Source of the DNA: Paenibacillus tepidiphilus
GTDB taxonomy: Bacteria > Bacillota > Bacilli > Paenibacillales > Paenibacillaceae
Reading direction: 5' to 3'
Length of the DNA: 64,000 nucleotides
NCBI RefSeq assembly: GCF_008635795.1
Contig: NZ_VWRQ01000004.1
Location: 124,001-188,000, forward strand
Position numbers and translations under genes: made by a program. Shown piece by piece: positions 36,484-45,961 of this stretch. The notes beneath the pieces were generated by a model, which did not search any database, was not told the origin of the DNA, and saw only the letters and a program-made list of their open reading frames with translations. Positions within the stretch are counted from its first letter, which is position 1; every line of letters begins with the position of its first letter.

Positions 36484-37758
36484 ATGGAAATGGTAAGAGT
36501 CGTCTTTTTGACGGTGCTTATGTTCTTTGTTCTGGTGACGGTGCATGAATGGGGACATTATTTTTTCGCCAAGCGCGCCGGCATCCTGGTACGGGAATTT
36601 GCCATCGGTTTCGGTCCGAAACTGTTTTCCTATAAACGCAATGAAACCCAGTTTACACTTCGTCTGCTGCCATTCGGAGGATATGCCCGGATGGCCGGGG
36701 AAGATCCGGAAATTATTGAAATCGGTCCGGGACAGATGATTGCGGTCCGGCTGGGCCAGGACAACAAGATCAAGAACATATATCTCGATATGCTGGATAC
36801 CCGCCGGAACGTGATCCGCGGAGAAGCGCAGCATACTGATCTTGAGAACGATCTGAAGATCAAGCTTGATGTAGACGGAGAAATCGTCACCTACGACGTT
36901 CATCCGCAGGCCATGCTGATCAAGGGCAGCCAGCAGACGCAAATTGCCCCCAAAGACCGCCAGTTCGGCAGCAAAACGGTCGGGCAGCGCGCACTGGCAA
37001 TTGTGGCCGGCCCGGTCATGAACTTCCTGCTGGCCTTCGTGTTGTTTGCGCTCCATTTGCAGATGGCAGGCATCGCTATCGAGAACCCGACCTTTGTGAA
37101 GATTGGCGGAGTCAGCGCAGGTATGCCTGCGGAGGAGGCCGGTCTGAAGTCCGGTGACATCGTCGTTTCAATTGATGGTGAAACTATCGGCGGCGATTAT
37201 GAGAAAATGATCGCCATGACTTCCGTCTCCAAGGGGAAGCCAATGGAATGGACGCTGAAACGCGGCGATGAGACCCTAAGCGTTACCATGACTCCTCGCA
37301 GCATGGAAGGGGAAGAGGGCGGCAAGGTGGGTATCACAACGGAGCTTCCAACCCGCAAGGTTGGTTTCGTTGAGACGATCACGCTGTCGGGGACGGCAAT
37401 GGTCGATACGACTCAGCTGATCTTCACCGGTTTCAAACAGTTGATTAACAACTTTAACATGGATGATATCTCCGGTCCTGTCGGCACGGCCAAAATGACC
37501 GGCCAGATCGCTCAGCAGGGGATTGAATATTTGACGTATTGGGCAGCGATTCTCAGCCTGTACCTGGGCATCTTTAATCTGCTGCCGATTCCCGCACTCG
37601 ATGGAAGCAGGCTAGTATTCCTGGGAGTCGAAGCCCTGCGCGGCAAGCCGGTTGATCCGGGGCATGAGGGTATGGTGCATTTTGTGGGCTTCGCCCTGCT
37701 GTTCCTGGTAATGATCGCCGTGACCTATAACGACATTCTGCGGCTCATATCCGGTTAA
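36484..37758 (+). CDS. rseP: Site-2 intramembrane metalloprotease RseP (RasP)
   Basis: RseP cleaves membrane substrates such as anti-sigma factors and small signal fragments. The zinc motif HEWGH lies in the first membrane segment (about 21-25), a PDZ domain spans about 195-275, and the LDG motif that completes the metal site is in LPIPALDGSRLVF (about 363-375). The start is ATG 36484 with AAGGGGGAA nine bases upstream (424 residues); ATG 36475 abuts that site. The 143 bases before the gene hold no clear promoter. Confidence 0.96.
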   Translation: MEMVRVVFLTVLMFFVLVTVHEWGHYFFAKRAGILVREFAIGFGPKLFSYKRNETQFTLRLLPFGGYARMAGEDPEIIEIGPGQMIAVRLGQDNKIKNIYLDMLDTRRNVIRGEAQHTDLENDLKIKLDVDGEIVTYDVHPQAMLIKGSQQTQIAPKDRQFGSKTVGQRALAIVAGPVMNFLLAFVLFALHLQMAGIAIENPTFVKIGGVSAGMPAEEAGLKSGDIVVSIDGETIGGDYEKMIAMTSVSKGKPMEWTLKRGDETLSVTMTPRSMEGEEGGKVGITTELPTRKVGFVETITLSGTAMVDTTQLIFTGFKQLINNFNMDDISGPVGTAKMTGQIAQQGIEYLTYWAAILSLYLGIFNLLPIPALDGSRLVFLGVEALRGKPVDPGHEGMVHFVGFALLFLVMIAVTYNDILRLISG

Positions 37759-37823
37759 GTTGTACTGAATATATTACGAAGCAGCTGCCTCATTTCATGG
37801 GGCGGCAATGGAGGATTTCGCCA

Positions 37824-39272
37824 ATGGCTAAAGAGAAGCAGTTCGTGACCGAAATTACGCCGCAGAGCGAGGATTTCTCACGCTGGTATATTGATGTAAT
37901 CAAAAAAGGGGACCTCATGGATTACTCCCCTGTTCGCGGCTGTATCGTATTCAAGCCGGAAGGCTATGAAATCTGGGAGCATATTCAGGAGGAAATGAAC
38001 CGCCGCCTGAAGGCAACCGGCCACCGCAACGCCTACTTCCCGGTATTTATTCCGGAGAGCTTTTTCCAGAAGGAGAAGGAGCATGTCGAAGGCTTTAATC
38101 CTGAGCTTCCGTGGGTTACGGAAGCCGGGGGCGACGTGCTGGAGGAACGGCTGGCGGTTCGTCCGACTTCGGAGACCATGTTCGGCCATATGTATTCCAA
38201 ATGGATTCAGTCTTACCGCGACCTGCCGGTGCTGATTAACCAGTGGGCCAATGTGGTGCGCTGGGAGAAGCGTACACTTCCGTTCATCCGCACTACTGAG
38301 TTCCTTTGGCAGGAAGGCCATACCGCACATGAGAACGAAGAAGAAGCGCGCGAAGAGACGATGCGCATGCTGGAGAATTACCGTGATTTTGTAGAGAACT
38401 ACCTTGCGATTCCGGTCATCACCGGGCAAAAAACGCCGTCCGAGCGTTTTGCAGGTGCGGTTGACACCTACTCCATTGAAGCCATGATGAAGGACGGACG
38501 GGCGGTTCAGGCGGCGACCTCGCATTATCTGGGCACCAAATTTGCCGTCGCTTTCGATATTCAGTACCTAAGCCGTGAGAATGTACTGGAATACGTGCAC
38601 ACCACCTCCTGGGGCTCCACGACACGCCTGATCGGTTCGCTAATTATGGTGCATGGGGATGACCGCGGGCTGGCACTTCCGCCGAAGGTGGCTCCGACCC
38701 AGGTTATTATGATCCCGATCGGTCCGCCGAAGACGCGCGAAGCGGTCATTGCCCGGACGGACGAGCTGTTCCAGCAGCTGAAGGATGCAGGTGTACGCGT
38801 ACGTGTAGACGACCGTGCCGATCTGACACCTGGCTGGAAGTTCAATGAGTACGAAATGCGCGGTGTGCCGGTTCGTCTTGAGCTTGGCCCTCGCGATATG
38901 GAGAACGGCGTATGTGTGCTGGTCTCCCGCATTACCGGCGAGAAGAAGATTATCCAGCAGGAGAACCTGGTGGAAGAAGTCCAGGCTATGCTGGAGCAGG
39001 TTCACAAGGAAATGTACGAGCGGGCGCTGCAGTTCCGTGAAGATCATTTCTACTCGGTGGATACTTTGGAAGAAATGAAAAGCTCGATGGAAGAGAAGCG
39101 TGGCTTTGCGCTGGCCGGCTGGTGCGGGTCGGAAGAATGTGAATCCAAGGTCAAGGAAGAAACGGGTGCGGGCAGCCGCAACATCCCGTTTGAGCCGGCA
39201 GTAACCAAGGATACCTGCATTTGCTGCGGCAAGCCTGCAGCGCACACAGTAGTATTTGCCAAGGCGTATTAA
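37824..39272 (+). CDS. proS: Prolyl-tRNA synthetase, short eukaryote/archaeal-like class
   Basis: ProS charges tRNA-Pro. The 482-residue protein is the class without the large inserted editing domain: it goes straight from the class II motif 2 region (RWEKRTLPFIRTTEFLWQE, about 150-168) to motif 3 and the anticodon domain, and ends in a Cys-containing C-terminal domain with CGSEEC and CICCGK, typical of the eukaryote/archaeal-like type. B. subtilis has the long bacterial type (about 565 residues) at this same locus. The start is ATG 37824, nine bases after GGAGG; an upstream ATG at 37797 has no site. Confidence 0.95.
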   Translation: MAKEKQFVTEITPQSEDFSRWYIDVIKKGDLMDYSPVRGCIVFKPEGYEIWEHIQEEMNRRLKATGHRNAYFPVFIPESFFQKEKEHVEGFNPELPWVTEAGGDVLEERLAVRPTSETMFGHMYSKWIQSYRDLPVLINQWANVVRWEKRTLPFIRTTEFLWQEGHTAHENEEEAREETMRMLENYRDFVENYLAIPVITGQKTPSERFAGAVDTYSIEAMMKDGRAVQAATSHYLGTKFAVAFDIQYLSRENVLEYVHTTSWGSTTRLIGSLIMVHGDDRGLALPPKVAPTQVIMIPIGPPKTREAVIARTDELFQQLKDAGVRVRVDDRADLTPGWKFNEYEMRGVPVRLELGPRDMENGVCVLVSRITGEKKIIQQENLVEEVQAMLEQVHKEMYERALQFREDHFYSVDTLEEMKSSMEEKRGFALAGWCGSEECESKVKEETGAGSRNIPFEPAVTKDTCICCGKPAAHTVVFAKAY

Positions 39273-39340
39273 TCCGCCTGTTATATCAGATCAACTGAAT
39301 GCTAGCTTCTGGCGAGCGAAGCCCGGCGGGCCGTCATACC

Positions 39341-39370
39341 CCGGTGCTTTTAGCTCACCGGAAGCTTTTT
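39341..39370 (+). terminator. Hairpin with T-tract after proS
   Basis: CCGGTG (39341-39346) pairs with CACCGG (39356-39361), then AAGC and TTTTT (39366-39370). An outer AGCTTC/GAAGCT pairing from about 39304 can lengthen the stem. It lies between proS and polC and probably ends transcription from upstream at least partly. Confidence 0.55.
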
Positions 39371-39444
39371 CTCATGGCGCTGCGGATGTCATCATGTTAA
39401 TATTTTTATAGATTTATCTATGCGTAATGTTAGGCGGGGGAGGC

Positions 39445-42400
39445 ATGGAACAGAACTTGGAGAAGAGAAAGCGATTTGAACTGTTGATGAAGCAGGCGGA
39501 TATGCCGCCGGCGGTCATCGAACCCTATTTTTTGGACGGCATGATTGAACGAGTCGAGATCAGCCGTGAGAACCGCGACTGGCATATTGTCATTGCCAAG
39601 GAAAGTCTGGTTCCGGCCCAGGTGTACCGGACCTTTTGTTTGAGAACACGCGAGAAGCTGCAGCACATTGCCAAAGTCAGCTTCTTGTTCCTATATGATG
39701 AGAAGATTAACAAAGCAGATATCGTGTATGAATATTGGGGATTGTTCCTGGAATGGGTGCAGCGGGAGATTCCCTCGGTCAACGGCTGGCTGACCCGCTC
39801 CGGACAGGAATTGCAGGGCGATACGCTGCAGCTCAGCCTGAATGATTCCATGGCGCTGGAGCTTGCCCGCAAGAAAGGGATAGAAGGAGCGATTACGTCG
39901 TTCTATAACCGGTTCTTCGCATTGCCGCTTAAGGTGAAGATGTTTGTCGCCGAGAATGAGAGCAGCAAAGCGGAAGCGATTGAGGAATTCCAGCAGAAGC
40001 TGCAGCAGGAGCAGCGTGAGCTGGTGGAACTGATGATGATGGCCAGCAATGAGCCGGAGGAGCCTGCTGAGGAGATCGACCCGAACGAAGTTATCAAACT
40101 GCAGATTGGTTATGACATCAAGGAGCCGCCGGTGCCGATCGTGCAAATCCAGGATGAAGAGAAGAAAATCCCGGTACAGGGGGCGATCTTCGGGCTGGAG
40201 AGCAAGGAGCTGCGCAACGGCAATACTCTCTTTTCCTTCTGCATCACAGACTTTACGGACTCCCTGCAGATGAAGATGTTCGCAAAGACCAAGGAAGATC
40301 TGAAGATAATGGGGCAGCTGGCCAACGGCAAATGGGTCAAGGCACGCGGCAGAGTGGAATATGACCGTTTCATGCAAATTCCGGAGCTGGTGATGATTCC
40401 TTCGGACCTCACGGAGGTGAACGCGCCTCCTGCACGCAAGGACAACGCCAAACAGAAGCGGGTTGAATTCCATCTGCATACGACGATGAGCACGATGGAT
40501 GCGGTGACGCCGATCGATGTCTATGTCAAAACAGCCGCCAAATGGGGTCATCCGGCCATCGCTGTGACTGACCATGGAGTTGTGCAGAGCTTCCCGGAGG
40601 CCAACCATGCCGCGCACAAGAACAAGATCAAAATGCTCTACGGGGTCGAGGCCAATATTGTCAACGATTCTGTTAGCGTGGTGGAGAATGCGCAGCCAAT
40701 CGACCTTAAGACAGCCACCTATGTCGTCTTCGACATCGAGACCACCGGCTTGTCCATTACGCGTAATAACATTACCGAGCTCGCGGCGGTCAAGTATCAG
40801 GAAGGCAAGGAGCTGGACCGCTACACCACCTTCGTTAATCCGCATGAAAAAATACCGTATCATATTCAGCAGCTGACCAATATTACGGATGAGATGGTCA
40901 AGGATGCCCCGGATCTTGGACCGGTGCTGAAGCAGTTCGTGGAGTTTGTGGGCGACAGCATCCTGGTGGCCCATAATGCCAATTTTGATATGGGCTTTAT
41001 TCAGGCGATGCTCGTGAAGCATGGCATGCCGACATTGCCTAACCCGGCGCTCGATACCCTGGAGCTGGCGCGCCTGTTGTTCCCGGCCATGAAGAACCAC
41101 CGGCTGAACACGCTGGCCGACAAATATAAGGTTCTGCTGGAAAGCCATCACCGGGCGGTAGACGATACCGTGGCTCTGGGCGGCATACTGATTGGTCTCC
41201 TGGCCGACGCTGAGAAGCTGAAGGGCATTACCCGGCTGGACCAGATGAATGACTATGCAGGCAACGACCTGTCCAATGTCCGTCCGTTTCATTGCGGCGT
41301 TTACGCCCTTAATGAAGTGGGCAAAAAGAACTTATATAAGCTGATTTCTTTATCGCATACGCAATATTTCAAGCGGGTTCCCTGCATTCCGAAATCCAAG
41401 CTGGAGCAGCACCGTGAAGGTCTGCTGGTCATCTCGGGCTGCGAGCGGGGGGAATTCTTCGAGGCGGTTCTCAACAAAACGGTGGAGGAAGCCATAGAAG
41501 TAGCCGAGTTCTACGATGTGCTGGAGATTCAGCCGCTCACCATGTACATGCATCTGGTGGATAAGGGCTTCGTAGCTACGGCGGAGGATTTGCGGGATGT
41601 GGTGCGCAAGATTTGTGAGATCGGTGACCGAATGAACAAGCCCGTCATCGCTACGGGGAATGTGCATTATCTGGAGCCACGCGACAAGATGTTCCGTGAT
41701 ATTACGATACATGGAATCACTGGCTTCAGTCCGCTGAAGGATCAGCGCAAGCCGGATGCCCATTTCCGTACAACGGATGAGATGCTGGAAGAGTTTGCTT
41801 TCCTGGGTCCGGAAAAAGCGATGGAGGTCGTGGTTACCAATACCGTTGAGCTTGCCGAACGCTTCGAGGAATATGAGCTGTTCCCAAGCAAGCTGTTCAC
41901 CCCGAACCTGGAGGGCGCGGATGAGGAAATCCGCCAGACCTGCTATGATACGGCGAAATCGATCTACGGCGAGGAATTGCCGGAGGTCGTGGTAGCCCGG
42001 CTGGAGAAGGAGCTGGCACCGATTATCAAGTACGGCTTCTCCGCGAACTATCTGATTTCCGAGCGTCTGGTTAAAAAATCAAACCGCGACGGCTATCTGG
42101 TCGGCTCCCGTGGTTCCGTCGGCTCCTCTGTGGTTGCCACCTTCCTGGGGATTTCCGAGGTTAATCCGCTGCCCGCCCATTACATCTGCAGAAATCCGGA
42201 ATGCAAGCACAGCGAATGGTTCCTGGACGGCAGCGTGCCGAGCGGATTTGACCTGCCGGACAAGAACTGCCCGGATTGCGGCGGCAAGCTGAAGGGGGAA
42301 GGGCAGGATATTCCGTTTGAGACCTTCCTGGGCTTCAAAGGGGACAAGGTCCCCGATATTGACCTTAACTTCTCCGGGGAATATCAGCCGCAAGCCCACA

Positions 42401-43776
42401 ATTTCACCAAAACGATGTTCGGTGAGGAGAACGTATACCGGGCCGGAACGATTGGTACGGTAGCCGAGAAGACAGCCTTCGGCTTTGCCAAAAAATATGA
42501 GGAGCATCATCAGAAGCATTGGCGGGGTGCAGAGCTGAACCGTCTGGCCTCCGGCTGTACCGGCGTCAAACGCAGTACCGGCCAGCATCCCGGCGGGATT
42601 GTCGTCGTTCCTGACTACATTGATGTGGAAGATATCACACCAGTGCAATTTCCGGCAGACGACGTGACCGCTGAGTGGAAGACCACCCATTTTGACTATC
42701 ATGCCTTTGATGCGAATCTGCTCAAGCTCGACATTCTGGGACACGACGATCCGACGATGATGCGGATGCTGCAGGATTTGACGGGAGTCGATCCGACGAC
42801 CATTCCGATGAACGATCCGAAGGTCATGAGCATGTTCAACTCCACCGAGGCGCTTGGCGTCACGCCGGATCGTATCCGTACACCGGTTGCCACTTACGGG
42901 GTTCCGGAAATGGGTACCAAATTCGTCCGGCAGATGCTGATCGAATCGAAGCCGTCAAGCTTTGCCGACTTGCTGCAGATTTCCGGTCTCTCGCACGGTA
43001 CAGGCGTGTGGCTCGGCAATGCGCAGGAGCTGATTAAGAATAACACCTGCAACATCAAGACGGTTATCGGCTGCCGTGACGATATTATGCTGTATCTGAT
43101 CTATAAAGCGGGTATGGATGCCGGCCTTGCCTTCAAAATTACGGAGAGCGTGCGTAAGGGGAAAGGGCTCAGCGCTGAATGGATCGAGGAGATGAAGAAG
43201 TGCAAGGTGCCGCAATGGTACATTGACTCCTGCCTGAAGATCCAGTACATGTTCCCGAAGGCGCATGCGGCGGCTTATGTTATATCTGCTGTGCGCACCG
43301 CTTATTTCAAGCTTTACCATCCGATTGAGTTCTATGCGACATATTTCTCCGTCCGCGCGGCGGACTTCGACATCGAGCTGTGCTGCCAGGGCTATGACGC
43401 CATTTTGCGCCAGATTGTCGAAATAGAAGGCAAGGGCTTCGCGGCCCAGCCGAAGGAAAAAGCGCTGCTGCCGATTCTTGAAATGGCACTTGAAATGACT
43501 GCGCGCGGGTTCACGTTCCAGAGCATTGATCTGTACCGTTCGCAGGCTACCCGCTTTACCGTGGACGGAACAAGCCTGATTCCGCCGTTCTCGGCGCTGG
43601 CCGGTATCGGTGAGAATGCGGCGATCAACATCGCCGCTGCGAAGGACGCGGGAGAATTCCTCTCCATCGAGGACTTCCAGCAGAAGTCAAAGGCAAGTAA
43701 GACTATCATTGAGCTGCTGACGGGTATGGGCTGCTTCCGCGGCCTGCCGGAGAGCAACCAGCTGTCCCTTTTTTAG
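39445..43776 (+). CDS. polC: DNA polymerase III alpha subunit PolC
   Basis: PolC is the main replicative polymerase of low-GC Gram-positives. Visible parts: N-terminal domain and OB fold (about 230-320), PHP domain (HLHTTMSTMDAVTP, about 344-357), the proofreading exonuclease (FDIETTG near 430, with NFDMGF and HRAVDDT later), a zinc module (Cys pairs near 910-950), and the polymerase core with catalytic PDIDLNFSG (about 971). The C terminus ends LPESNQLSLF. I use ATG 39445 (1443 residues), matching the B. subtilis start; the G-run ends only two bases before it, and ATG 39427 has no site. Confidence 0.97.
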   Translation: MEQNLEKRKRFELLMKQADMPPAVIEPYFLDGMIERVEISRENRDWHIVIAKESLVPAQVYRTFCLRTREKLQHIAKVSFLFLYDEKINKADIVYEYWGLFLEWVQREIPSVNGWLTRSGQELQGDTLQLSLNDSMALELARKKGIEGAITSFYNRFFALPLKVKMFVAENESSKAEAIEEFQQKLQQEQRELVELMMMASNEPEEPAEEIDPNEVIKLQIGYDIKEPPVPIVQIQDEEKKIPVQGAIFGLESKELRNGNTLFSFCITDFTDSLQMKMFAKTKEDLKIMGQLANGKWVKARGRVEYDRFMQIPELVMIPSDLTEVNAPPARKDNAKQKRVEFHLHTTMSTMDAVTPIDVYVKTAAKWGHPAIAVTDHGVVQSFPEANHAAHKNKIKMLYGVEANIVNDSVSVVENAQPIDLKTATYVVFDIETTGLSITRNNITELAAVKYQEGKELDRYTTFVNPHEKIPYHIQQLTNITDEMVKDAPDLGPVLKQFVEFVGDSILVAHNANFDMGFIQAMLVKHGMPTLPNPALDTLELARLLFPAMKNHRLNTLADKYKVLLESHHRAVDDTVALGGILIGLLADAEKLKGITRLDQMNDYAGNDLSNVRPFHCGVYALNEVGKKNLYKLISLSHTQYFKRVPCIPKSKLEQHREGLLVISGCERGEFFEAVLNKTVEEAIEVAEFYDVLEIQPLTMYMHLVDKGFVATAEDLRDVVRKICEIGDRMNKPVIATGNVHYLEPRDKMFRDITIHGITGFSPLKDQRKPDAHFRTTDEMLEEFAFLGPEKAMEVVVTNTVELAERFEEYELFPSKLFTPNLEGADEEIRQTCYDTAKSIYGEELPEVVVARLEKELAPIIKYGFSANYLISERLVKKSNRDGYLVGSRGSVGSSVVATFLGISEVNPLPAHYICRNPECKHSEWFLDGSVPSGFDLPDKNCPDCGGKLKGEGQDIPFETFLGFKGDKVPDIDLNFSGEYQPQAHNFTKTMFGEENVYRAGTIGTVAEKTAFGFAKKYEEHHQKHWRGAELNRLASGCTGVKRSTGQHPGGIVVVPDYIDVEDITPVQFPADDVTAEWKTTHFDYHAFDANLLKLDILGHDDPTMMRMLQDLTGVDPTTIPMNDPKVMSMFNSTEALGVTPDRIRTPVATYGVPEMGTKFVRQMLIESKPSSFADLLQISGLSHGTGVWLGNAQELIKNNTCNIKTVIGCRDDIMLYLIYKAGMDAGLAFKITESVRKGKGLSAEWIEEMKKCKVPQWYIDSCLKIQYMFPKAHAAAYVISAVRTAYFKLYHPIEFYATYFSVRAADFDIELCCQGYDAILRQIVEIEGKGFAAQPKEKALLPILEMALEMTARGFTFQSIDLYRSQATRFTVDGTSLIPPFSALAGIGENAAINIAAAKDAGEFLSIEDFQQKSKASKTIIELLTGMGCFRGLPESNQLSLF

Positions 43777-43788
43777 CCCAACAAATTA

Positions 43789-43880
43789 GTCCCACGAAGT
43801 GGAGAGATTTCTTCGAAGATTACTCAGGTACTTTGCGGGGACCCCGAGATAACGCCCCACAAAGTGGAGCTGCCCCCTTC
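43789..43880 (+). repeat. Imperfect repeat element between polC and rimP
   Basis: CCCAC(G/A)AAGTGGAG occurs twice (43791-43804 and 43856-43869), each with a small CCAC/GTGG hairpin. Between them is TCTTCGAAGA, an inverted repeat, and CTTTGCGGGG (43832-43841) that can pair with CCCCACAAAG (43855-43864). Arrangement and lack of coding potential suggest a small dispersed noncoding repeat, though copy number elsewhere cannot be judged here. Confidence 0.45.
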
Positions 43881-43895
43881 GTCAAGGGCCGGCAC

Positions 43896-43924
43896 TTGTC
43901 AGTCCGGGAGCACTATGGTATAAT
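43896..43924 (+). promoter_or_regulatory. Sigma-A promoter of the rimP-nusA-infB operon
   Basis: TTGTCA (43896-43901) and a consensus TATAAT (43919-43924) are separated by 17 bases, the best promoter match in the window. It is about 105 bases before the rimP start. Confidence 0.88.
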
Positions 43925-43957
43925 TTTTTTGGTAATAATGAGATAAGTCCGTTGTGT

Positions 43958-43981
43958 AAAGAGTGGGGAAACCCACTCTTT
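43958..43981 (+). promoter_or_regulatory. Ten-pair hairpin with GAAA loop in the rimP leader
   Basis: AAAGAGTGGG (43958-43967) pairs perfectly with CCCACTCTTT (43972-43981) around a GAAA tetraloop. It lies about 30 bases after the promoter and 46 bases before the TTG start. The following ATCTTTGG is a poor U-tract, so it may be an RNA stabiliser or protein site rather than a terminator. Confidence 0.6.
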
Positions 43982-44027
43982 ATCTTTGGTATATAGCAAA
44001 AGACAAGTTCGTGGAGGTAATTTTCTT

Positions 44028-44495
44028 TTGAGCACACCCAAATCCAAAATTAAACAAACGGTAGAGCAAATGCTCGGCTCCTATCTCGAGGAGAATGGTT
44101 TTGAACTGGTTGACGTGGATTACGTAAAGGAAGGCTCGAACTGGTTCCTGCGCATATTCGTGGACAAGGAAGGCGGCATTGATATCGATGACTGCGGCGC
44201 CATCAGCGAAGTTCTCAGCGCGCGGCTGGACGAGAACGATCCGATCCCGGAAGCCTATTTCCTTGAAGTTTCCTCGCCCGGGGCGGAGCGTCCGCTGAAG
44301 AAGGCCGCCGATGTGGCCAAGGCGGTGGGCAAGGATGTATATGTGACGACCTATGAGCCTATTTCCGGCCTCAAGGAATTCGAGGGCCGTTTGCTTTCGT
44401 TCGAGAATGAGGAAATGCTCATCTCCGCGGGCAAAAAAGAACATGTAGTGCCGTATGCCAAAGTCGCCAGCGCGAGATTGGCCATTATTTTTTGA
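44028..44495 (+). CDS. rimP: Ribosome maturation factor RimP
   Basis: RimP supports late assembly of the small ribosomal subunit. The 155-residue protein has the RimP two-domain layout, with the segment GFELVDVDYVKEGSNWFLR (about 24-42) and SSPGAERPLKK (about 82-92). I choose TTG 44028 because GTGGAGGTAA (44011-44020) precedes it; the longer open frame back to 43986 would run into the leader. Confidence 0.95.
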   Translation: MSTPKSKIKQTVEQMLGSYLEENGFELVDVDYVKEGSNWFLRIFVDKEGGIDIDDCGAISEVLSARLDENDPIPEAYFLEVSSPGAERPLKKAADVAKAVGKDVYVTTYEPISGLKEFEGRLLSFENEEMLISAGKKEHVVPYAKVASARLAIIF

Positions 44496-44521
44496 TGTCT
44501 TGAAAGGGGGACCGGAATTTC

Positions 44522-45619
44522 ATGAGTATGGATTTTATTGAAGCTATGAATGAACTGGAAAGGGAGAAGGGCATCAGCAAGGATGTGCTGTTTGAAGCCA
44601 TCGAAGCTGCGCTGATCTCCAGCTATAAACGCAATTTCAATGCGGCGCAGAACGTGCGTGTCGATATGAACCGCAATACCGGCGTTATCAAGGTGTTCGC
44701 CCGCAAGCTGATCGTCGAAGAGGTGCTGGATTCCCGCACCGAAATTTCGCTGACGGCAGCCAGAGAGATCAACCCGCACTTCCAGCTGGAAGATGTGGCC
44801 GAGCTTGAGGTTACCCCGCGCGATTTCGGGCGCATTGCCGCCCAGACCGCCAAGCAGGTGGTGACCCAGCGTATCCGCGAAGCGGAACGCGGACTTATCT
44901 ATAACGCCTTTATCGATAAGGAAGAAGACATCGTAACCGGTCTTGTTCAGCGCCAGGATCTCCGCAACATCTATGTGGATCTCGGCAAAATCGAAGCCGT
45001 TCTGCCGCTCACGGAGCTGATGCCCGGCGAGAAGTTCAAACAGGCTGAACGGATTAAGGCGTATATTACCAAAGTGGAGAATACGACCAAAGGACCGCAA
45101 ATCCTGCTGTCCCGCAGCCATCCGGGGCTGCTTAAGCGTCTGTTCGAGCTGGAGGTTCCGGAGATTTTTGACGGGGTGGTAGAGATCCGTTCGGTGGCCC
45201 GTGAAGCCGGCTTCCGTTCGAAGATCGCTGTCTTCTCGCGCAACCCTGAGGTAGATCCGGTTGGCTCATGCGTAGGTCCGAGAGGAACGCGGGTACAGAC
45301 CATCGTAACCGAGCTCCGCGGCGAGAAGATTGATATCGTCCGTTACTCGGAATCGGTAGAAGAATATGTGGCGAACGCGCTCAGCCCGTCCAAGGTGCTG
45401 GAAGTACAAGTGTTCGAAGCCGAAAAGATGGCCCGGGTCATTGTGCCTGACTATCAGTTGTCGCTCGCCATTGGCATTAAGGGCCAGAATGCCCGTCTTG
45501 CCGCCAAGCTGACCGGCTGGAAAATCGACATCAAGAGCGAAACCCAGGCGGAGCAGGAATTCGGCAGACCGAGAACTTCTAATGATGAAATGCATCAGGA
45601 TTCCGTCTCCATCGATTAA
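44522..45619 (+). CDS. nusA: Transcription termination/antitermination factor NusA
   Basis: NusA binds RNA polymerase and affects pausing and termination. The 365-residue protein has an N-terminal polymerase-binding domain, an S1 domain (about 130-200), and two KH domains (about 210-345), with DPVGSCVGPRGTRVQTIV in the first KH. The length matches B. subtilis NusA. AAAGGGGGA precedes the ATG, and rnpM follows. Confidence 0.97.
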   Translation: MSMDFIEAMNELEREKGISKDVLFEAIEAALISSYKRNFNAAQNVRVDMNRNTGVIKVFARKLIVEEVLDSRTEISLTAAREINPHFQLEDVAELEVTPRDFGRIAAQTAKQVVTQRIREAERGLIYNAFIDKEEDIVTGLVQRQDLRNIYVDLGKIEAVLPLTELMPGEKFKQAERIKAYITKVENTTKGPQILLSRSHPGLLKRLFELEVPEIFDGVVEIRSVAREAGFRSKIAVFSRNPEVDPVGSCVGPRGTRVQTIVTELRGEKIDIVRYSESVEEYVANALSPSKVLEVQVFEAEKMARVIVPDYQLSLAIGIKGQNARLAAKLTGWKIDIKSETQAEQEFGRPRTSNDEMHQDSVSID

Positions 45620-45646
45620 TGCATTAATTATTGACGGGAGGCGTTA

Positions 45647-45961
45647 ATGATGGTGAAGCAAAGAAAGGTGCCGCTGCGCAAATGCGTGGCCAGCCAAGAA
45701 ATGATGCCGAAGAAAGAGCTGATCCGTGTGGTCAGAACTCCCGAAGGCGAAGTCATGATTGACCTGACCGGTAAAAAGTCGGGACGGGGTGCCTATATCT
45801 GCGGTAAACTGGAATATTTCAAGCTGGCGCAGAAGACCCGGGCGTTTGACCGCGCTTTGAAATGCCAGGTCAGTCCGGAGATTTACGCCCAGTTAATCAG
45901 AGACTTTGCTTCCGTGGAGGATGAATTTCTGGCGGCGAAGGATCGTGAGGAAGATGAGTAA
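45647..45961 (+). CDS. rnpM: RNase P modulator RnpM (YlxR)
   Basis: A 104-residue protein of the YlxR family (DUF448), shown in B. subtilis to bind and slow RNase P. The family core PLRKCVASQEMMPKKELIRV (about 9-28) and KKSGRGAYIC (about 44-53) are clear. The start is ATG 45647 or ATG 45650, both after GGGAGG at 45636-45641. It overlaps the next gene by eight bases. Confidence 0.93.
   Translation: MMVKQRKVPLRKCVASQEMMPKKELIRVVRTPEGEVMIDLTGKKSGRGAYICGKLEYFKLAQKTRAFDRALKCQVSPEIYAQLIRDFASVEDEFLAAKDREEDE

Noticed and set aside
39691..41292. 533-codon open frame on the - strand opposite polC
   Set aside because: It is opposite the PHP and exonuclease part of PolC, with a His/Leu/Arg/Gln-rich product typical of a shadow frame.
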